A DNA stretch of 64,000 nt from Rhizobacter sp. OV335 (GCF_900142965.1 NZ_FRCQ01000021.1:62001-126000), one strand, 5' to 3'. Shown: positions 25,481 through 34,017, numbered from the stretch's first letter. Numbers and translations are program-made. Notes: generated by a model from the sequence alone, not told the origin.

Positions 25481-27411
25481 GGTGCGCTCCGGACGATGTC
25501 GACGCGCTTCATGCCGGCCAGGAAGGCCTCTCGCATCCGGCTCTCATCAAGCTGCCCGGCCAGCACGTTGCAGAACTGGTCGCGGCTGGTGACGGCAGCG
25601 GCCGCGCGGCGCACCAGCACGTCGGCGATCGGCCCGATGTGCTCCGCCAGCAACCGTGTCGCGTGTTCGATCACCGCCTGCGGCATCGTCTGCGCATCGC
25701 GCCGCACCCGTTCCGCTTCGAGTTCGCGCAGGCTTTGCGCATCGGTGCAGTAGTTCACCGCATCGCCGATGTGGCCGAACACCAGGCAGGGCCGCAGCGG
25801 CGACTCCATCTCGCTGATGCGCTCGCCGCCGACCACCAGCAGTTGCCGGTCGTCGCGCTGCATCACCGCGGCACAGCGCGACAGCGCCTTCGCCGCGGTC
25901 AGGTCCAGGCCGCCGCTGCGGGTCAGGTCCAGCACCACCTGGCGCGAACTCCGGTTGACCCGCTCCACCGCGCCCACCGCGGCCTCGACGGTCGCGAAGA
26001 ACAGCGGCTGGCCGATCTCGATCACCGGCACGTCGCGCGAGTTCGTCGCGTTCATCGGCACGCCGACGATGGTCGGTGCCATCGCGTCGGTGGCGTTGTA
26101 TTCGCGGCGCACCAGGCTGTCGCGCATCTGCACGAAGGCCAGCACCGAGGCGGCGACCACGCCGGCGCCCACCGCCACCAGGATGTCGGCCGACAGCAGC
26201 AGCACGCACACCAGCGCGACCACCGCGAGCTCGCCGCGCATGCCGTGCCGGCCGGCCTGCCACTGCGCCAGCAGCTCGCGCACCGGCGGCACGGCGATCT
26301 CGCCGGCCACGCACAGCATCAGCGCGGCGATCACCGCCAGCGGCACCTTGACGATCAGCGACGCGAAGACCAGCGTGCCCAGGCCCACCAGCACCGCCGA
26401 CGCGAGCGCCGCACTGCGCGAGCTGGCGCCGGCCTTGATGTGCACCGACGAGGTCGAGGTGCCCCCGGCCACCGGCAGCCCGCCGGCCAGCAGCGACACC
26501 AGCGAACCGATGGCGCCGGCCATCAGCGCGCGGTTGGCATCGAAGCGTTGCGTGCCGAGGTCTTCGATCTGCATCGCCGAGGTCAGCGTCTCGACCGAGT
26601 TGACGAGCGCGATCACGCCGGCGAAGGCCAGCACGTCCAGCCAGCGGCCCGGCGGCCAGCCTTCGAGGAACTGCCCGACCAGGCGCGACACCGGCAGCAG
26701 CGGACCACCGGCCAGGTCGATGGCGGGCAGGTGCGGCAGTGCGCCCGGCGCGCCGAGATCGACCACCAGCGCGACCAGCAGGCCGGCCGCCAGGCCCGCC
26801 AGCATCGCGCCGCCGGCGCCGTAGCGCACCCGCAGCAACGCGAACACGCCGAAGGTGCCGATGGCGGTGCACAGCGGCGCCCACGGCCGCAGCCGGTCGG
26901 GTGCGGCCACCAGGTCGGGCAGCTCGGACCACACCAGCCGCAGCGCCAGCGCGATCACCAGGCCGGCCGTCACCGAAGTCGGGATCAGCCGGATCAGGCC
27001 GCCGAGCTTCAGCGCCGCAAAGGCCAGCTGAATAAGCATCGCGACGAACAGGCACAGCGACAACAGCGCGAGCACCTGCGGCAGCTTGGTGCCTTCGGCG
27101 GCGAATGAAGCAGCGGCCGCCGCGATCACGACCGCGACCGACGCACGCGGCGAGAAGATCTGCGTCGGCACCGAGCCGAGCGCACTCGCGACGAGGGCGC
27201 CGAGCGAGGCGGCGATCAGCCCCGACAACACCATCGCCGACACCACGCCCGGCCCCATCGACGAGATCGATCCGGCCGCCACCGCGCCGTACGACACGGT
27301 GGTGATCAGCGACAGCAACGCGGACAGCGAGGCCCCTCGCACGTCGCCCCAGGGCAGCGGGACGCGGTCGGGACGCAGGCCGTCGAAGGTGGAGTGGGTG
27401 GTGGAGCGCAT
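25477..27411 (-). CDS. SulP-family anion transporter with STAS domain and kinase-shared C-terminal motif
   Basis: A 644-residue inner-membrane protein. Residues ~20-430 hold about a dozen hydrophobic helices with SulP signatures (ISPRASVAV-like SPRASVAVVIAAAAASFA, GGLPVAGGTSTSSVHIKAG, LMLCVAGEIAVPPV). Residues ~460-570 form a cytoplasmic STAS domain (IEIGQPLFFATVEAAVGAVE; QVVLDLTRSGGLDLTAAKAL). The last ~60 residues (AEHIGPIADVLVRRAAAAV, SRDQFCNVLAGQLDESRMRE) repeat the motif found twice in the Ser/Thr kinase at 8400. SulP proteins move sulfate, bicarbonate, dicarboxylates or other anions; the substrate here is unknown. It is not a usual member of type III clusters. Confidence 0.92.
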   Translation of the reverse strand: MRSTTHSTFDGLRPDRVPLPWGDVRGASLSALLSLITTVSYGAVAAGSISSMGPGVVSAMVLSGLIAASLGALVASALGSVPTQIFSPRASVAVVIAAAAASFAAEGTKLPQVLALLSLCLFVAMLIQLAFAALKLGGLIRLIPTSVTAGLVIALALRLVWSELPDLVAAPDRLRPWAPLCTAIGTFGVFALLRVRYGAGGAMLAGLAAGLLVALVVDLGAPGALPHLPAIDLAGGPLLPVSRLVGQFLEGWPPGRWLDVLAFAGVIALVNSVETLTSAMQIEDLGTQRFDANRALMAGAIGSLVSLLAGGLPVAGGTSTSSVHIKAGASSRSAALASAVLVGLGTLVFASLIVKVPLAVIAALMLCVAGEIAVPPVRELLAQWQAGRHGMRGELAVVALVCVLLLSADILVAVGAGVVAASVLAFVQMRDSLVRREYNATDAMAPTIVGVPMNATNSRDVPVIEIGQPLFFATVEAAVGAVERVNRSSRQVVLDLTRSGGLDLTAAKALSRCAAVMQRDDRQLLVVGGERISEMESPLRPCLVFGHIGDAVNYCTDAQSLRELEAERVRRDAQTMPQAVIEHATRLLAEHIGPIADVLVRRAAAAVTSRDQFCNVLAGQLDESRMREAFLAGMKRVDIVRSAP

Positions 27412-27443
27412 GGTGGTGTGGGCGGTGGTGGACGGTTGTGGCT

Positions 27444-28205
27444 CTAGGCGTGGAACATGGCCTGCGCCGACAGCCCGAGGGCGGCCGTCGGTGCAGAGGA
27501 AGGTCCGGAAGGTGTGCACGGCACGACGGCCGCGTCGATGCGGTAGCCGCTGCCGTAGACGCCGCGCAGTGCGAGCGCCTCGCCGGCGCAGCGCTTGAGC
27601 TTGCGGCGCAACTGATAGATGTGCTGCTCGATCGAGCGGCCGGTGATGCCGACGTCGGTGCCCCACACGTCCTGCGCGAGGCGGGCGCGGGTCACCAGCT
27701 GGCCGGCGTTTTCGAACAACAGTTGCGCGAGCGCGAGTTCGCGGGCCGTCAGGCCGACGCGCTGCGAGCGCGAGACGATGGCGCTCGCGCCGCGGTCGAT
27801 GCTGCAGCCGGCAACGCTCGGGCCAGTCTCGGCCGGGGCCGGCACGCGCCGGCGCGCGGCGGCGCCGATGCGCGCCAGCAGCTCGGCCCCGCGCACCGGC
27901 TTCGCGACGAAATCGTCGACACCGGCGTTCAGCACGCGGGCCGCGGTCAGCGGGTCGGTGCGGCCGAGGGCGACCAAAGTCACTTCGGGGTTCAGCCAGT
28001 TGCGGCGCCAGTCGACGATCGCGGGGCAATCGGTGGCCGGGTCGTCGACATCGACGACGATCAATCCATGGTCGTCGCGCTTGATGCCGCGCAACAGAGT
28101 ACCGGTGGATGTGTAGACCTCACAGTGGTAGCCGGCGCACTCCAGTGCGGTCCGCACGACCAGTTGCGTGTCTTTGTCTTCGATCAACAAGGCTGCTTTG
28201 TTCAC
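27444..28205 (-). CDS. OmpR-family response regulator (HrpG-like)
   Basis: The 253-residue protein has a receiver domain (residues 1-115; acidic pair E9-D10, phosphoacceptor D52 in LIVVDVDDP, lysine in DDFVAKPV) and a winged-helix OmpR/PhoB domain (about 140-228; VGLTARELALAQLLFENAGQ; SIEQHIYQLRRKLKRC; GVYGSGYRID). HrpG, the master regulator above hrpB/hrpX in Ralstonia and Xanthomonas, has this architecture and length. It heads the operon continuing into SulP and TAXI genes. A one-mismatch hrpII/PIP box lies upstream. The two TPR histidine kinases of the cluster are candidate partners. The HrpG equivalence is inferred from context. Confidence 0.88.
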   Translation of the reverse strand: MNKAALLIEDKDTQLVVRTALECAGYHCEVYTSTGTLLRGIKRDDHGLIVVDVDDPATDCPAIVDWRRNWLNPEVTLVALGRTDPLTAARVLNAGVDDFVAKPVRGAELLARIGAAARRRVPAPAETGPSVAGCSIDRGASAIVSRSQRVGLTARELALAQLLFENAGQLVTRARLAQDVWGTDVGITGRSIEQHIYQLRRKLKRCAGEALALRGVYGSGYRIDAAVVPCTPSGPSSAPTAALGLSAQAMFHA

Positions 28206-28681
28206 GAGACTCCCCTATGTGTTGAATGATGTCTGACGGTCTCGTTCCGCAAGGCATGTGCCACGAAGCGGTGTATGGCTGCGCGACTTGCAAGCGGTTT
28301 CACAATTGCATGCAAGTGCTTGATTCGCCGTCAGGGGCGGCGAAACCCGCACACAAGTCGACAGGCATCCGACGGCGGGTGGGCCGGCGGTTGAATCAAG
28401 TTTGAGAAGGGAGCGGGGGCGGCTCTCTCACGACTGCGACAGCCATCGAACGCCACCGGACCCGACGGTTTCGACGCACGGCCGAAACCCGCTCCAGTAA
28501 AGTCAGCTTGTCGTCAGCGGGATGGCCGTAAACGCGTGCTCGGTGGCAGACGGCCTGGCGGCAAACACGACGGGCCACGGGCAGCCCGAGGGCCTGGCAC
28601 GCGTCATCTGCGAATCGCGTGGCGCAAAGGAGTATCGGGAACTGGCGCGGGGAACCGGCGCGGCGCGAGGCCGGATCGTGC
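28206..28681. other. Intergenic region upstream of the HrpG-like gene
   Basis: These 476 bases hold the HrpG-like gene's leader and the imperfect hrpII/PIP box at 28264-28287. No credible gene is seen on either strand. The segment near 28290-28420 is less GC-rich than its surroundings and may carry further regulator sites. Confidence 0.5.
28226..28287 (-). promoter_or_regulatory. One-mismatch hrpII/PIP box upstream of the HrpG-like operon
   Basis: Read on the minus strand: GTCG (28287-28284), 16 bases, TTCG (28267-28264), then 32 bases to CATCAT (28231-28226), which fits the YANNNT -10 element. The upstream half differs from TTCG in one base. The spacing equals that of the perfect boxes, which argues that it is real, but one mismatch plus a loose -10 can occur by chance. 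Confidence 0.5.
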
Positions 28682-30073
28682 TCAGCCCGCCGGATCGACG
28701 CTCGGGTCCTTGTACGCCGACGGATCCACCGCCAGCGCCTTCAGCTTGCGGTACATCGTCGCCGGCGTCAGCGAGAGCTCTGCGCAGGCTGCCTTCACCG
28801 AGCCGCCGTGGCGGCGCAGCGCTTCTTCGAGCAGGCTGCGTTCGATCATCGCGACCGATTCGTCGAACGAGCGCGGCGCCGACGCGGTCGGCTCGCCGTC
28901 GACGAAGATCGGCAGCCCGAGGATCATCCGCTCGGCGCAGGCCTTCAGCTCGCGCACGTTGCCCGGCCAGCGCGAGGCCAGCAGCGCCTGGCGCTGGTCC
29001 GGCGTCAGCGACGGCACCGGCATCTGGAAGCGCAGGCTCGCCTGCTGCAGGAAGATCTGGAACAGCCCGAGGATGTCGCCCAGCCGGTCGCGCAGCGCCG
29101 GGATCTTCAGCGAGGCCACGTTGAGCCGGTAGAACAGGTCGGGCCGGAACTCGCCCTTCTTCGCGAGGTCTTCGAGGCTCACCTTGGTCGCCGCGACGAC
29201 GCGGAAGTTCACGTGGATCGGCTTGTTGTTGCCCAGGCGCTCGATCTCGCGCTCCTGGATCACGCGCAGCACCTTGGCCTGCAGCGCGAGCGGCATCGCC
29301 TCGATCTCGTCGAGGAACAGCGTGCCATCTTTCGCGTGCTCGATCTTGCCGATGCGCTGCTTGCCCGCACCGGTGAAGGCGCCGGCCTCGTGGCCGAACA
29401 GCTCGCTCTCGAACAGGCTCTCGGGGATCGCCGCGCAGTTCAGCGCGACGAAGTTGCCGCTGCGCCGGCCGAAATCATGCAGGCAGCGCGCGACCAGTTC
29501 CTTGCCGGTGCCGGTCTCGCCGTGGATCAGCACGTCGACCGGGGTCGGCGCCAGCCGCAGGATCAGGTCGCGCAGCTCGCGCAGCGGCGCCGCGTCGCCG
29601 CGCACGATCTGGTCGATGCCGGACGATTCGGCCAGCCGCGTCTTCAGCTGGCGGTTCTCCTGCACCAGACGGTACTGGTCGGCCGCGCGCTGCATCACGG
29701 CCAGCAGCCGCTCGCGGCTGAACGGCTTCTCGAGGAAATCGTAGGCGCCCGAGCGGATCGCCTGGATCGCGGTCGGGATGTCGCCATGGCCGGTCATCAG
29801 CACGACCGGCAGGTCGGCATCTTTCTCGCGCGTGCGCTGCAGCACGAACAGGCCGTCGGCCTTGGGCAGGCGCAGGTCGGTCAGCACGGCGGCGGGCGCC
29901 ACGGCGGCCATCTGCTCCATCGCCGATTCGGCGTCTGCGAACAGGCTGACCTGGTAGCCGGCAAGCTCCAGCGCACGCTTCACGCTGGCACGGAAGGCCT
30001 CGTCGTCCTCGATCACCAGGATGCGCGTCACCGGCGTGGCGGCGGGGCTGGCGGCTTTGTCGTTGTCTTGCAT
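28682..30073 (-). CDS. Sigma-54-dependent response regulator (DctD/NtrC type)
   Basis: The 463-residue protein combines a receiver (residues ~18-130; EDDEAF, phosphoacceptor in VLTDLRLPK, lysine in FLEKPFSRER), an AAA+ sigma-54 interaction domain (about 155-390; Walker A GETGTGKE, GAFTGAGKQRIG, Walker B GTLFLDEIEAMP, LFYRLNVASLKIPALRDR) and a Fis-like HTH (VKAACAELSLTPATMYRKLK). Intact GAFTGA means it can activate sigma-54 promoters. It is divergent from the box-controlled gene at 30274 and lies close to the intact TPR histidine kinase at 31610, a likely partner. Hrp2 systems are normally sigma-70/AraC controlled, so a sigma-54 activator here is unusual. Confidence 0.93.
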   Translation of the reverse strand: MQDNDKAASPAATPVTRILVIEDDEAFRASVKRALELAGYQVSLFADAESAMEQMAAVAPAAVLTDLRLPKADGLFVLQRTREKDADLPVVLMTGHGDIPTAIQAIRSGAYDFLEKPFSRERLLAVMQRAADQYRLVQENRQLKTRLAESSGIDQIVRGDAAPLRELRDLILRLAPTPVDVLIHGETGTGKELVARCLHDFGRRSGNFVALNCAAIPESLFESELFGHEAGAFTGAGKQRIGKIEHAKDGTLFLDEIEAMPLALQAKVLRVIQEREIERLGNNKPIHVNFRVVAATKVSLEDLAKKGEFRPDLFYRLNVASLKIPALRDRLGDILGLFQIFLQQASLRFQMPVPSLTPDQRQALLASRWPGNVRELKACAERMILGLPIFVDGEPTASAPRSFDESVAMIERSLLEEALRRHGGSVKAACAELSLTPATMYRKLKALAVDPSAYKDPSVDPAG

Positions 30074-30176
30074 GGTCTTGTCGGGGATCGAGGGCTTCAC
30101 GTGTCGGTCGGTCAATGCAAGCGATGCAGCGATCGTAGCGCCCTGCCGGCGCATTGCACGGGCGGCGGCGCGCAAC

Positions 30177-30239
30177 TTCGCGCCCGCGTGCGCCGCTTCG
30201 CGTCGGGCTGCAGCCCGCAGCGCCCGGCCGGCCTACCGT
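30177..30239 (+). promoter_or_regulatory. Perfect hrpII/PIP box with -10 element upstream of the 30274 gene
   Basis: TTCG at 30177-30180 and TTCG at 30197-30200 are 16 bases apart. TACCGT (fits YANNNT) starts at 30234, 33 bases downstream; the gene starts at 30274. It should place the 30274-31564 pair under the HrpB-like activator. Confidence 0.85.
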
Positions 30240-30273
30240 GGCGGTCAACGACGTCACTGCCCAAGGAACCCGC

Positions 30274-31221
30274 ATGCCTCCGATCAATCCGATGTTGCTG
30301 AAGAACGGCGCCCAATTCATCGGTCGCGTCGCCCAGCAGGCCGGCAAAGCGGCAACGACGGCCGCGCCCGGCCTGGCGGAGAAGGCCACGGGCGCGACGG
30401 CGCGGCTCGCCGCGAAGACGATGAGCGGATTGGGCGGGCTGAACGCGCGCCTGCCCTCGCAGCTGCCGACCGGCGCGACGCTGCAGGCCGGTATCGCCGG
30501 CCTGCGACCGCGGCTGCAGAATGCGCAGCTGCTGGGGAAGATGGGGCGGCTGGGGCAGGCGGCACAGGCACAGCTGGGGCAACTCGGACAACTCGAACCA
30601 TTGGGGCAGATGCGCCACGCGGTGCAGTCGGCGCTGCAGAACCCGATGGCCGCGGCCCTGCAGGGCTCGGACCGTGCCTCGCGCACCACCAGCGATTTCC
30701 TGCAGGCGATGCACGACGTCGAGAACAACGCGCGGTACCAGGATTTCGCGCCGCCCGTCGTGGCCCGGCTGTTCGGCGAGGCCAGGAGCGGCCTGCAGGC
30801 GATCCACGACATGATCCAGCAGTTCCAGAGCGGCCTGGGCCGGCTTGCGGGCGGCCCGAAGCCCTCGCCAGCCGGCGCGATGCCGGCTCCGCCGACGCTC
30901 CCGCCGCGCCCAACGCAACCAGTCACGCTTGCCCCACCGAAGCCGACCCTGCCACTGGCCATCGAGGACAAGCCCAAGCCCGTCTCGCTGATGGACACCG
31001 AGCCCGGGCAGGCGATCCAGTCGCTGCGCGAGCGCGGCGTCGACCTGAAATCGTTCATGGGCGACCTGCACGGCTTCCAGACGCGCGGCAAGCCCAGCCG
31101 CGACGAGATGACGGCGCGCTACGGCGAGGCCTGCGACATCGGCAACGGCAGCAACCCGGTGCAACTGCGCAAGTTCTTCGCCGCGCTCACGAAGACCGTG
31201 CGCGCCGAGGAAGCCGGATGA
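30274..31221 (+). CDS. Box-controlled protein of unknown family, candidate type III secreted protein
   Basis: I know no family for this 315-residue protein. It lacks a signal peptide and membrane helices. Residues 1-115 are rich in Ala, Gly, Gln and Leu with regular amphipathic spacing (QLLGKMGRLGQAAQAQLGQL), 130-185 are helical (FLQAMHDVENNARYQDFAPP), 190-240 form a proline-rich linker (MPAPPTLPPRPTQPVTLAPP), and 255-315 make a small folded end (SLRERGVDLKSFMGDLHGFQ; ARYGEACDIGNGSNPVQLRK). A disordered, small-residue-rich N-terminus, a perfect PIP box and a following small acidic gene are the usual picture of a secreted substrate with its chaperone (inference). ATG 30274 follows AAGGAA. Confidence 0.7.
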   Translation: MPPINPMLLKNGAQFIGRVAQQAGKAATTAAPGLAEKATGATARLAAKTMSGLGGLNARLPSQLPTGATLQAGIAGLRPRLQNAQLLGKMGRLGQAAQAQLGQLGQLEPLGQMRHAVQSALQNPMAAALQGSDRASRTTSDFLQAMHDVENNARYQDFAPPVVARLFGEARSGLQAIHDMIQQFQSGLGRLAGGPKPSPAGAMPAPPTLPPRPTQPVTLAPPKPTLPLAIEDKPKPVSLMDTEPGQAIQSLRERGVDLKSFMGDLHGFQTRGKPSRDEMTARYGEACDIGNGSNPVQLRKFFAALTKTVRAEEAG

Positions 31222-31286
31222 GCCCGGGCCCCGGGCCGCTCTCTTCACAGGATCTTCCACAGCACCACCCCCCAGGACAGCCACGA

Positions 31287-31564
31287 TGACCCCGCATGCC
31301 GACACCCCCGAAGCCGCCTTCACCGACACGTCGTTCGGCGACACCTCGTTCGACGAACTGCGGGCCGAGGCGGTTCTGCGCTTCGAGGCGCTGGTCGACC
31401 GCGTGACCGACGGCCTGATGAACGACCCGGTCGACAACGGCCCGGCCCACGACCGCGAGGCCTGCCGGCTGGCCGCGATCGCGCTGCTGGCCGAGGCCAA
31501 CCGGACGGCGTTCGGCGCCGATTCGGCGATCACGCAGGTGCTCCGATCCGCCAGCCTTCGGTGA
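31287..31564 (+). CDS. Small acidic protein downstream of the candidate secreted protein
   Basis: This 92-residue, acidic, helical protein (FDELRAEAVLRFEALVDRVT; REACRLAAIALLAEANRTAF) begins 65 bases after the preceding gene and has no promoter-like sequence of its own. Small size, low pI and position suggest a chaperone for the 30274 product, but the classical CesT strand pattern is not evident, and no family is recognised. Confidence 0.6.
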
Positions 31565-31594
31565 ACAGGCAGGTGTCAGGGGCAGCAGATCCGG

Positions 31595-31610
31595 GCCCGC
31601 TCCAGCGGGC
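31595..31610. terminator. Short hairpin between convergent genes
   Basis: GCCCGC / GCGGGC with the loop TCCA lies between the ends of the plus-strand 31287 gene and the minus-strand kinase gene. No T tract follows in either direction, so termination is only possible, not shown. Confidence 0.3.
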
Positions 31611-33466
31611 TACAGCGTTCCCGGCACCGTCGTCGGATCTTCCAGCGGCACGCGCACGTCGAACACCGCGCCGCCGCCGCTGCCGTTGCGCGCCAGCAGG
31701 TCGCCGCCCATCTCGCGCATCACGTCGCGCGACAGCGCGAGGCCCAGGCCCAGACCGCGCCCCGCCGCCTTGGTCGAGAAGAACGGCTGGAACAGCCGCT
31801 CCAGCACGGCCGGCGCGAGCCCGGGGCCGTTGTCGGCCACGCTGAGCACGACGAACTCGCCGTCGGCCGCGCAGCTGAACTCGATGCGGCGCGCGGCCAC
31901 CGGTTCCAGCACGTCGAGTGCGTTGTTGACGAGGTTGGCGATGACCCGCACCAGCTGGCCCTCGAAGCCGTGCGCCAGCGCATCGTCGAAACCGATCACG
32001 ATCTCGCACGGCGTCTGGCCCAGCCGCGAGCGCAGCATGCCCAGCGCCTCGAGCACCGCCTGGCGCAGGCTCAGCTGCTGCACCTGCGCGGTCGAGCGCG
32101 CCGGAAACGCGGCCAGCTGCGCGGTCAGGTCGGTCAGCCGGGTCGACAGCTTCAGCATCGAGCGCATGCTGGCCAGCACCTCGGCCGTCTCGCCGCTGTC
32201 GATCAGTTCCAGCGCCGTCTCGGCCACCAGACGGATCGACGCCATCGGCTGGTTCAGCTCGTGGTTGATGCTCGCGACCAGGTGGCCGACGTTCGACAGC
32301 CGCTGCGCATAGGCCAGCGTCTGCTCGGTGCTGCGCAGCACCTGCTCGGCATCGCGGTCGAGCGCCAGCATTTCGGCGCGCAGCGCGATCGCCTCGCGCT
32401 GCTGCTCGGCGGCCACGCGCGAGCCTTCGGCATAGGCCTCGTAGGCGCCCGGGTAGTCGCCCTGGTCTTCGAGCAGGTCGGCCAGCAGCAGCCGCGCGGT
32501 GACGAGCCGCGGCTCGTTCGGCAGCGTCACCAGGTGGCGCACCGCCGCGCGCGCGCAGGCCACGGCCGCGCGGCTGCGGCTGCGGGCGCGCTGCAGCTCG
32601 GCCATCTGCAGCCAGACCGCGCCGCGCTCGAGCCGGCTGCCGCGACGGCGCGCCCAGTCGCCCAGCCGGCGCAGCGCGAGCAGCACCGTCGCGTCGTCGC
32701 CGATCGCGGTCGCCACCTGCGCGATGTTCTGCAGCACCTGGCCGCCGTCGGGCTGGCTGCGCGGGGATTCGATGTGGCGCGCATCCGGCAGCACCGCCGA
32801 GGCCCGCGCGTACTCGGCCTGCGCGCCCTGCACGTCGCCCTGCTGGGCCAGCAGGCGGCCGCGCTCCAGGCGCATCAGCGCCTCGTTGTGGCGCAGGCTG
32901 ATGTCGAGGTGGTGGTCGTTCGGCGCCCCGGGCGTGCCGACCGCCTGGGCGGCCATCGCGATCGCGCTGTCGAGGTCGCCGCCGAGGCGGTGCGCCATCG
33001 CCATCGCGGCCTGGCAGCGCGCCAGGTCGGCGCGGTGGTCCATCAGCCGGAAGCGTTCGGCGGCTTCGGCGATCAGCGTCATCGCGCGCTCGTGCTCGCC
33101 GACCTCGAGCCAGCACTGGCCGCGCAGCAGCAGGATGCGGGTGGCGCGCCAGCGGTCGTCGCGGCGCTCGAAGGCCTGCTGCGCTTCCAGGCACAGCACG
33201 TAGGCGCGGTCGGGGCGGCGCGCCTGCAGCACCAGGGTGGCGGCGCGGAACAGCGTGCGCACCGTCTCGCCGTCGTCGCCGCTGGAGCGCGCCAGCGAGA
33301 TCGCCTCTTCGCACAGCGCGACCGCGTACGGGCCGTCGGCGCCGACGCGCTCCATCGCCTTCAGCAGGCGCTGCTCGACCTGCGACGGCAGCAGCCGCTC
33401 CGGCGCGGTGTGCGGCCAGAGCGTCGGGCGGTCTTCGAAGACGTCGAGGGAATCGCTGTCGGGCAT
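31610..33466 (-). CDS. Cytosolic TPR-domain histidine kinase (intact)
   Basis: The 618-residue product has no membrane segment. Residues ~40-370 are TPR-like helical hairpins (EEAISLARSSGDDGETVRTL; YVLCLEAQQAFERRDDRW). The kinase core follows: H-box HLVASINHELNQPMASIRL (histidine near 400), N-box VRVIANLVNNALDVLEP, G1 ADNGPGLAP, and G2 GRGLGLGLALS. It is the last gene of the sctU operon, 26 bases after hpaB, so it is made with the export apparatus. Being soluble, it could sense an internal cue such as the state of secretion substrates or chaperones through the TPRs. Likely receivers are the DctD-like or HrpG-like regulators encoded close by (inference). Confidence 0.92.
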   Translation of the reverse strand: MPDSDSLDVFEDRPTLWPHTAPERLLPSQVEQRLLKAMERVGADGPYAVALCEEAISLARSSGDDGETVRTLFRAATLVLQARRPDRAYVLCLEAQQAFERRDDRWRATRILLLRGQCWLEVGEHERAMTLIAEAAERFRLMDHRADLARCQAAMAMAHRLGGDLDSAIAMAAQAVGTPGAPNDHHLDISLRHNEALMRLERGRLLAQQGDVQGAQAEYARASAVLPDARHIESPRSQPDGGQVLQNIAQVATAIGDDATVLLALRRLGDWARRRGSRLERGAVWLQMAELQRARSRSRAAVACARAAVRHLVTLPNEPRLVTARLLLADLLEDQGDYPGAYEAYAEGSRVAAEQQREAIALRAEMLALDRDAEQVLRSTEQTLAYAQRLSNVGHLVASINHELNQPMASIRLVAETALELIDSGETAEVLASMRSMLKLSTRLTDLTAQLAAFPARSTAQVQQLSLRQAVLEALGMLRSRLGQTPCEIVIGFDDALAHGFEGQLVRVIANLVNNALDVLEPVAARRIEFSCAADGEFVVLSVADNGPGLAPAVLERLFQPFFSTKAAGRGLGLGLALSRDVMREMGGDLLARNGSGGGAVFDVRVPLEDPTTVPGTL

Positions 33467-33492
33467 GAGGCGGGATTGTGCAATGCGCAGCG

Positions 33493-34017
33493 TCAGGCCC
33501 TCAACCACAGGTAGTCGCCGGCGGAGATGGCCTCGAACATGTCGTCGGGCGCCTGCAACAGGTGGTCCTTCCAGTAGCGGCCGTGCTCGGCGTAGTGCGT
33601 CAGCGTGTCCATCAACCATGCGCCGTCGATGTCGTCGGTCATCGGCACGCGCACGATCAGCTGGGTCGAGCCGGTGTCGGGGTCGAGGCCGAGCTGGGCC
33701 TGGTCCTGCGCATAGACGAGCAGGTTCGATTCCAGCATCAGCCGGAAGATCGACAAGGTCCGCCCGGCGGTCGTGATGCCGTAGTCGAACTGGATGTACA
33801 TCGCCTGCGGATCGTTCGTCACATGGTCGACGATCACGCTGAAGCCCTCGACCTCGACGCGTCGCGACTGCAGCACCGCCTGCACGTCCGGCAGGTCGAG
33901 CTCGCCGCACAGCTCCGTCAACAGCCCGATGTAGCGCTCGTGGTCGGGATCGTCGCCGGCCGGCTCCTCGCCCTCGGCGCCTTCGGGCAGCTCTTCGTCG
34001 TTCATCACTGCACTCAT
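33493..34017 (-). CDS. hpaB: Type III exit-control chaperone HpaB
   Basis: This 174-residue acidic protein resembles HpaB, the general class-IB chaperone of Hrp2 systems: CesT-like fold with YIGLLTELCGELDLPDVQAV, the strand pair FSVIVDHVTNDPQAMYIQFD, RLMLESNLLVYAQDQAQLGL, and TLTHYAEHGRYWKDHLLQAP. HpaB docks effectors on SctN and keeps translocators and effectors in order. Its ATG overlaps the hpaA stop (ATGA). Its N-terminus is more acidic than usual (DEELPEGAEGEEPAGDDPDH). Confidence 0.88.
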   Translation of the reverse strand: MSAVMNDEELPEGAEGEEPAGDDPDHERYIGLLTELCGELDLPDVQAVLQSRRVEVEGFSVIVDHVTNDPQAMYIQFDYGITTAGRTLSIFRLMLESNLLVYAQDQAQLGLDPDTGSTQLIVRVPMTDDIDGAWLMDTLTHYAEHGRYWKDHLLQAPDDMFEAISAGDYLWLRA

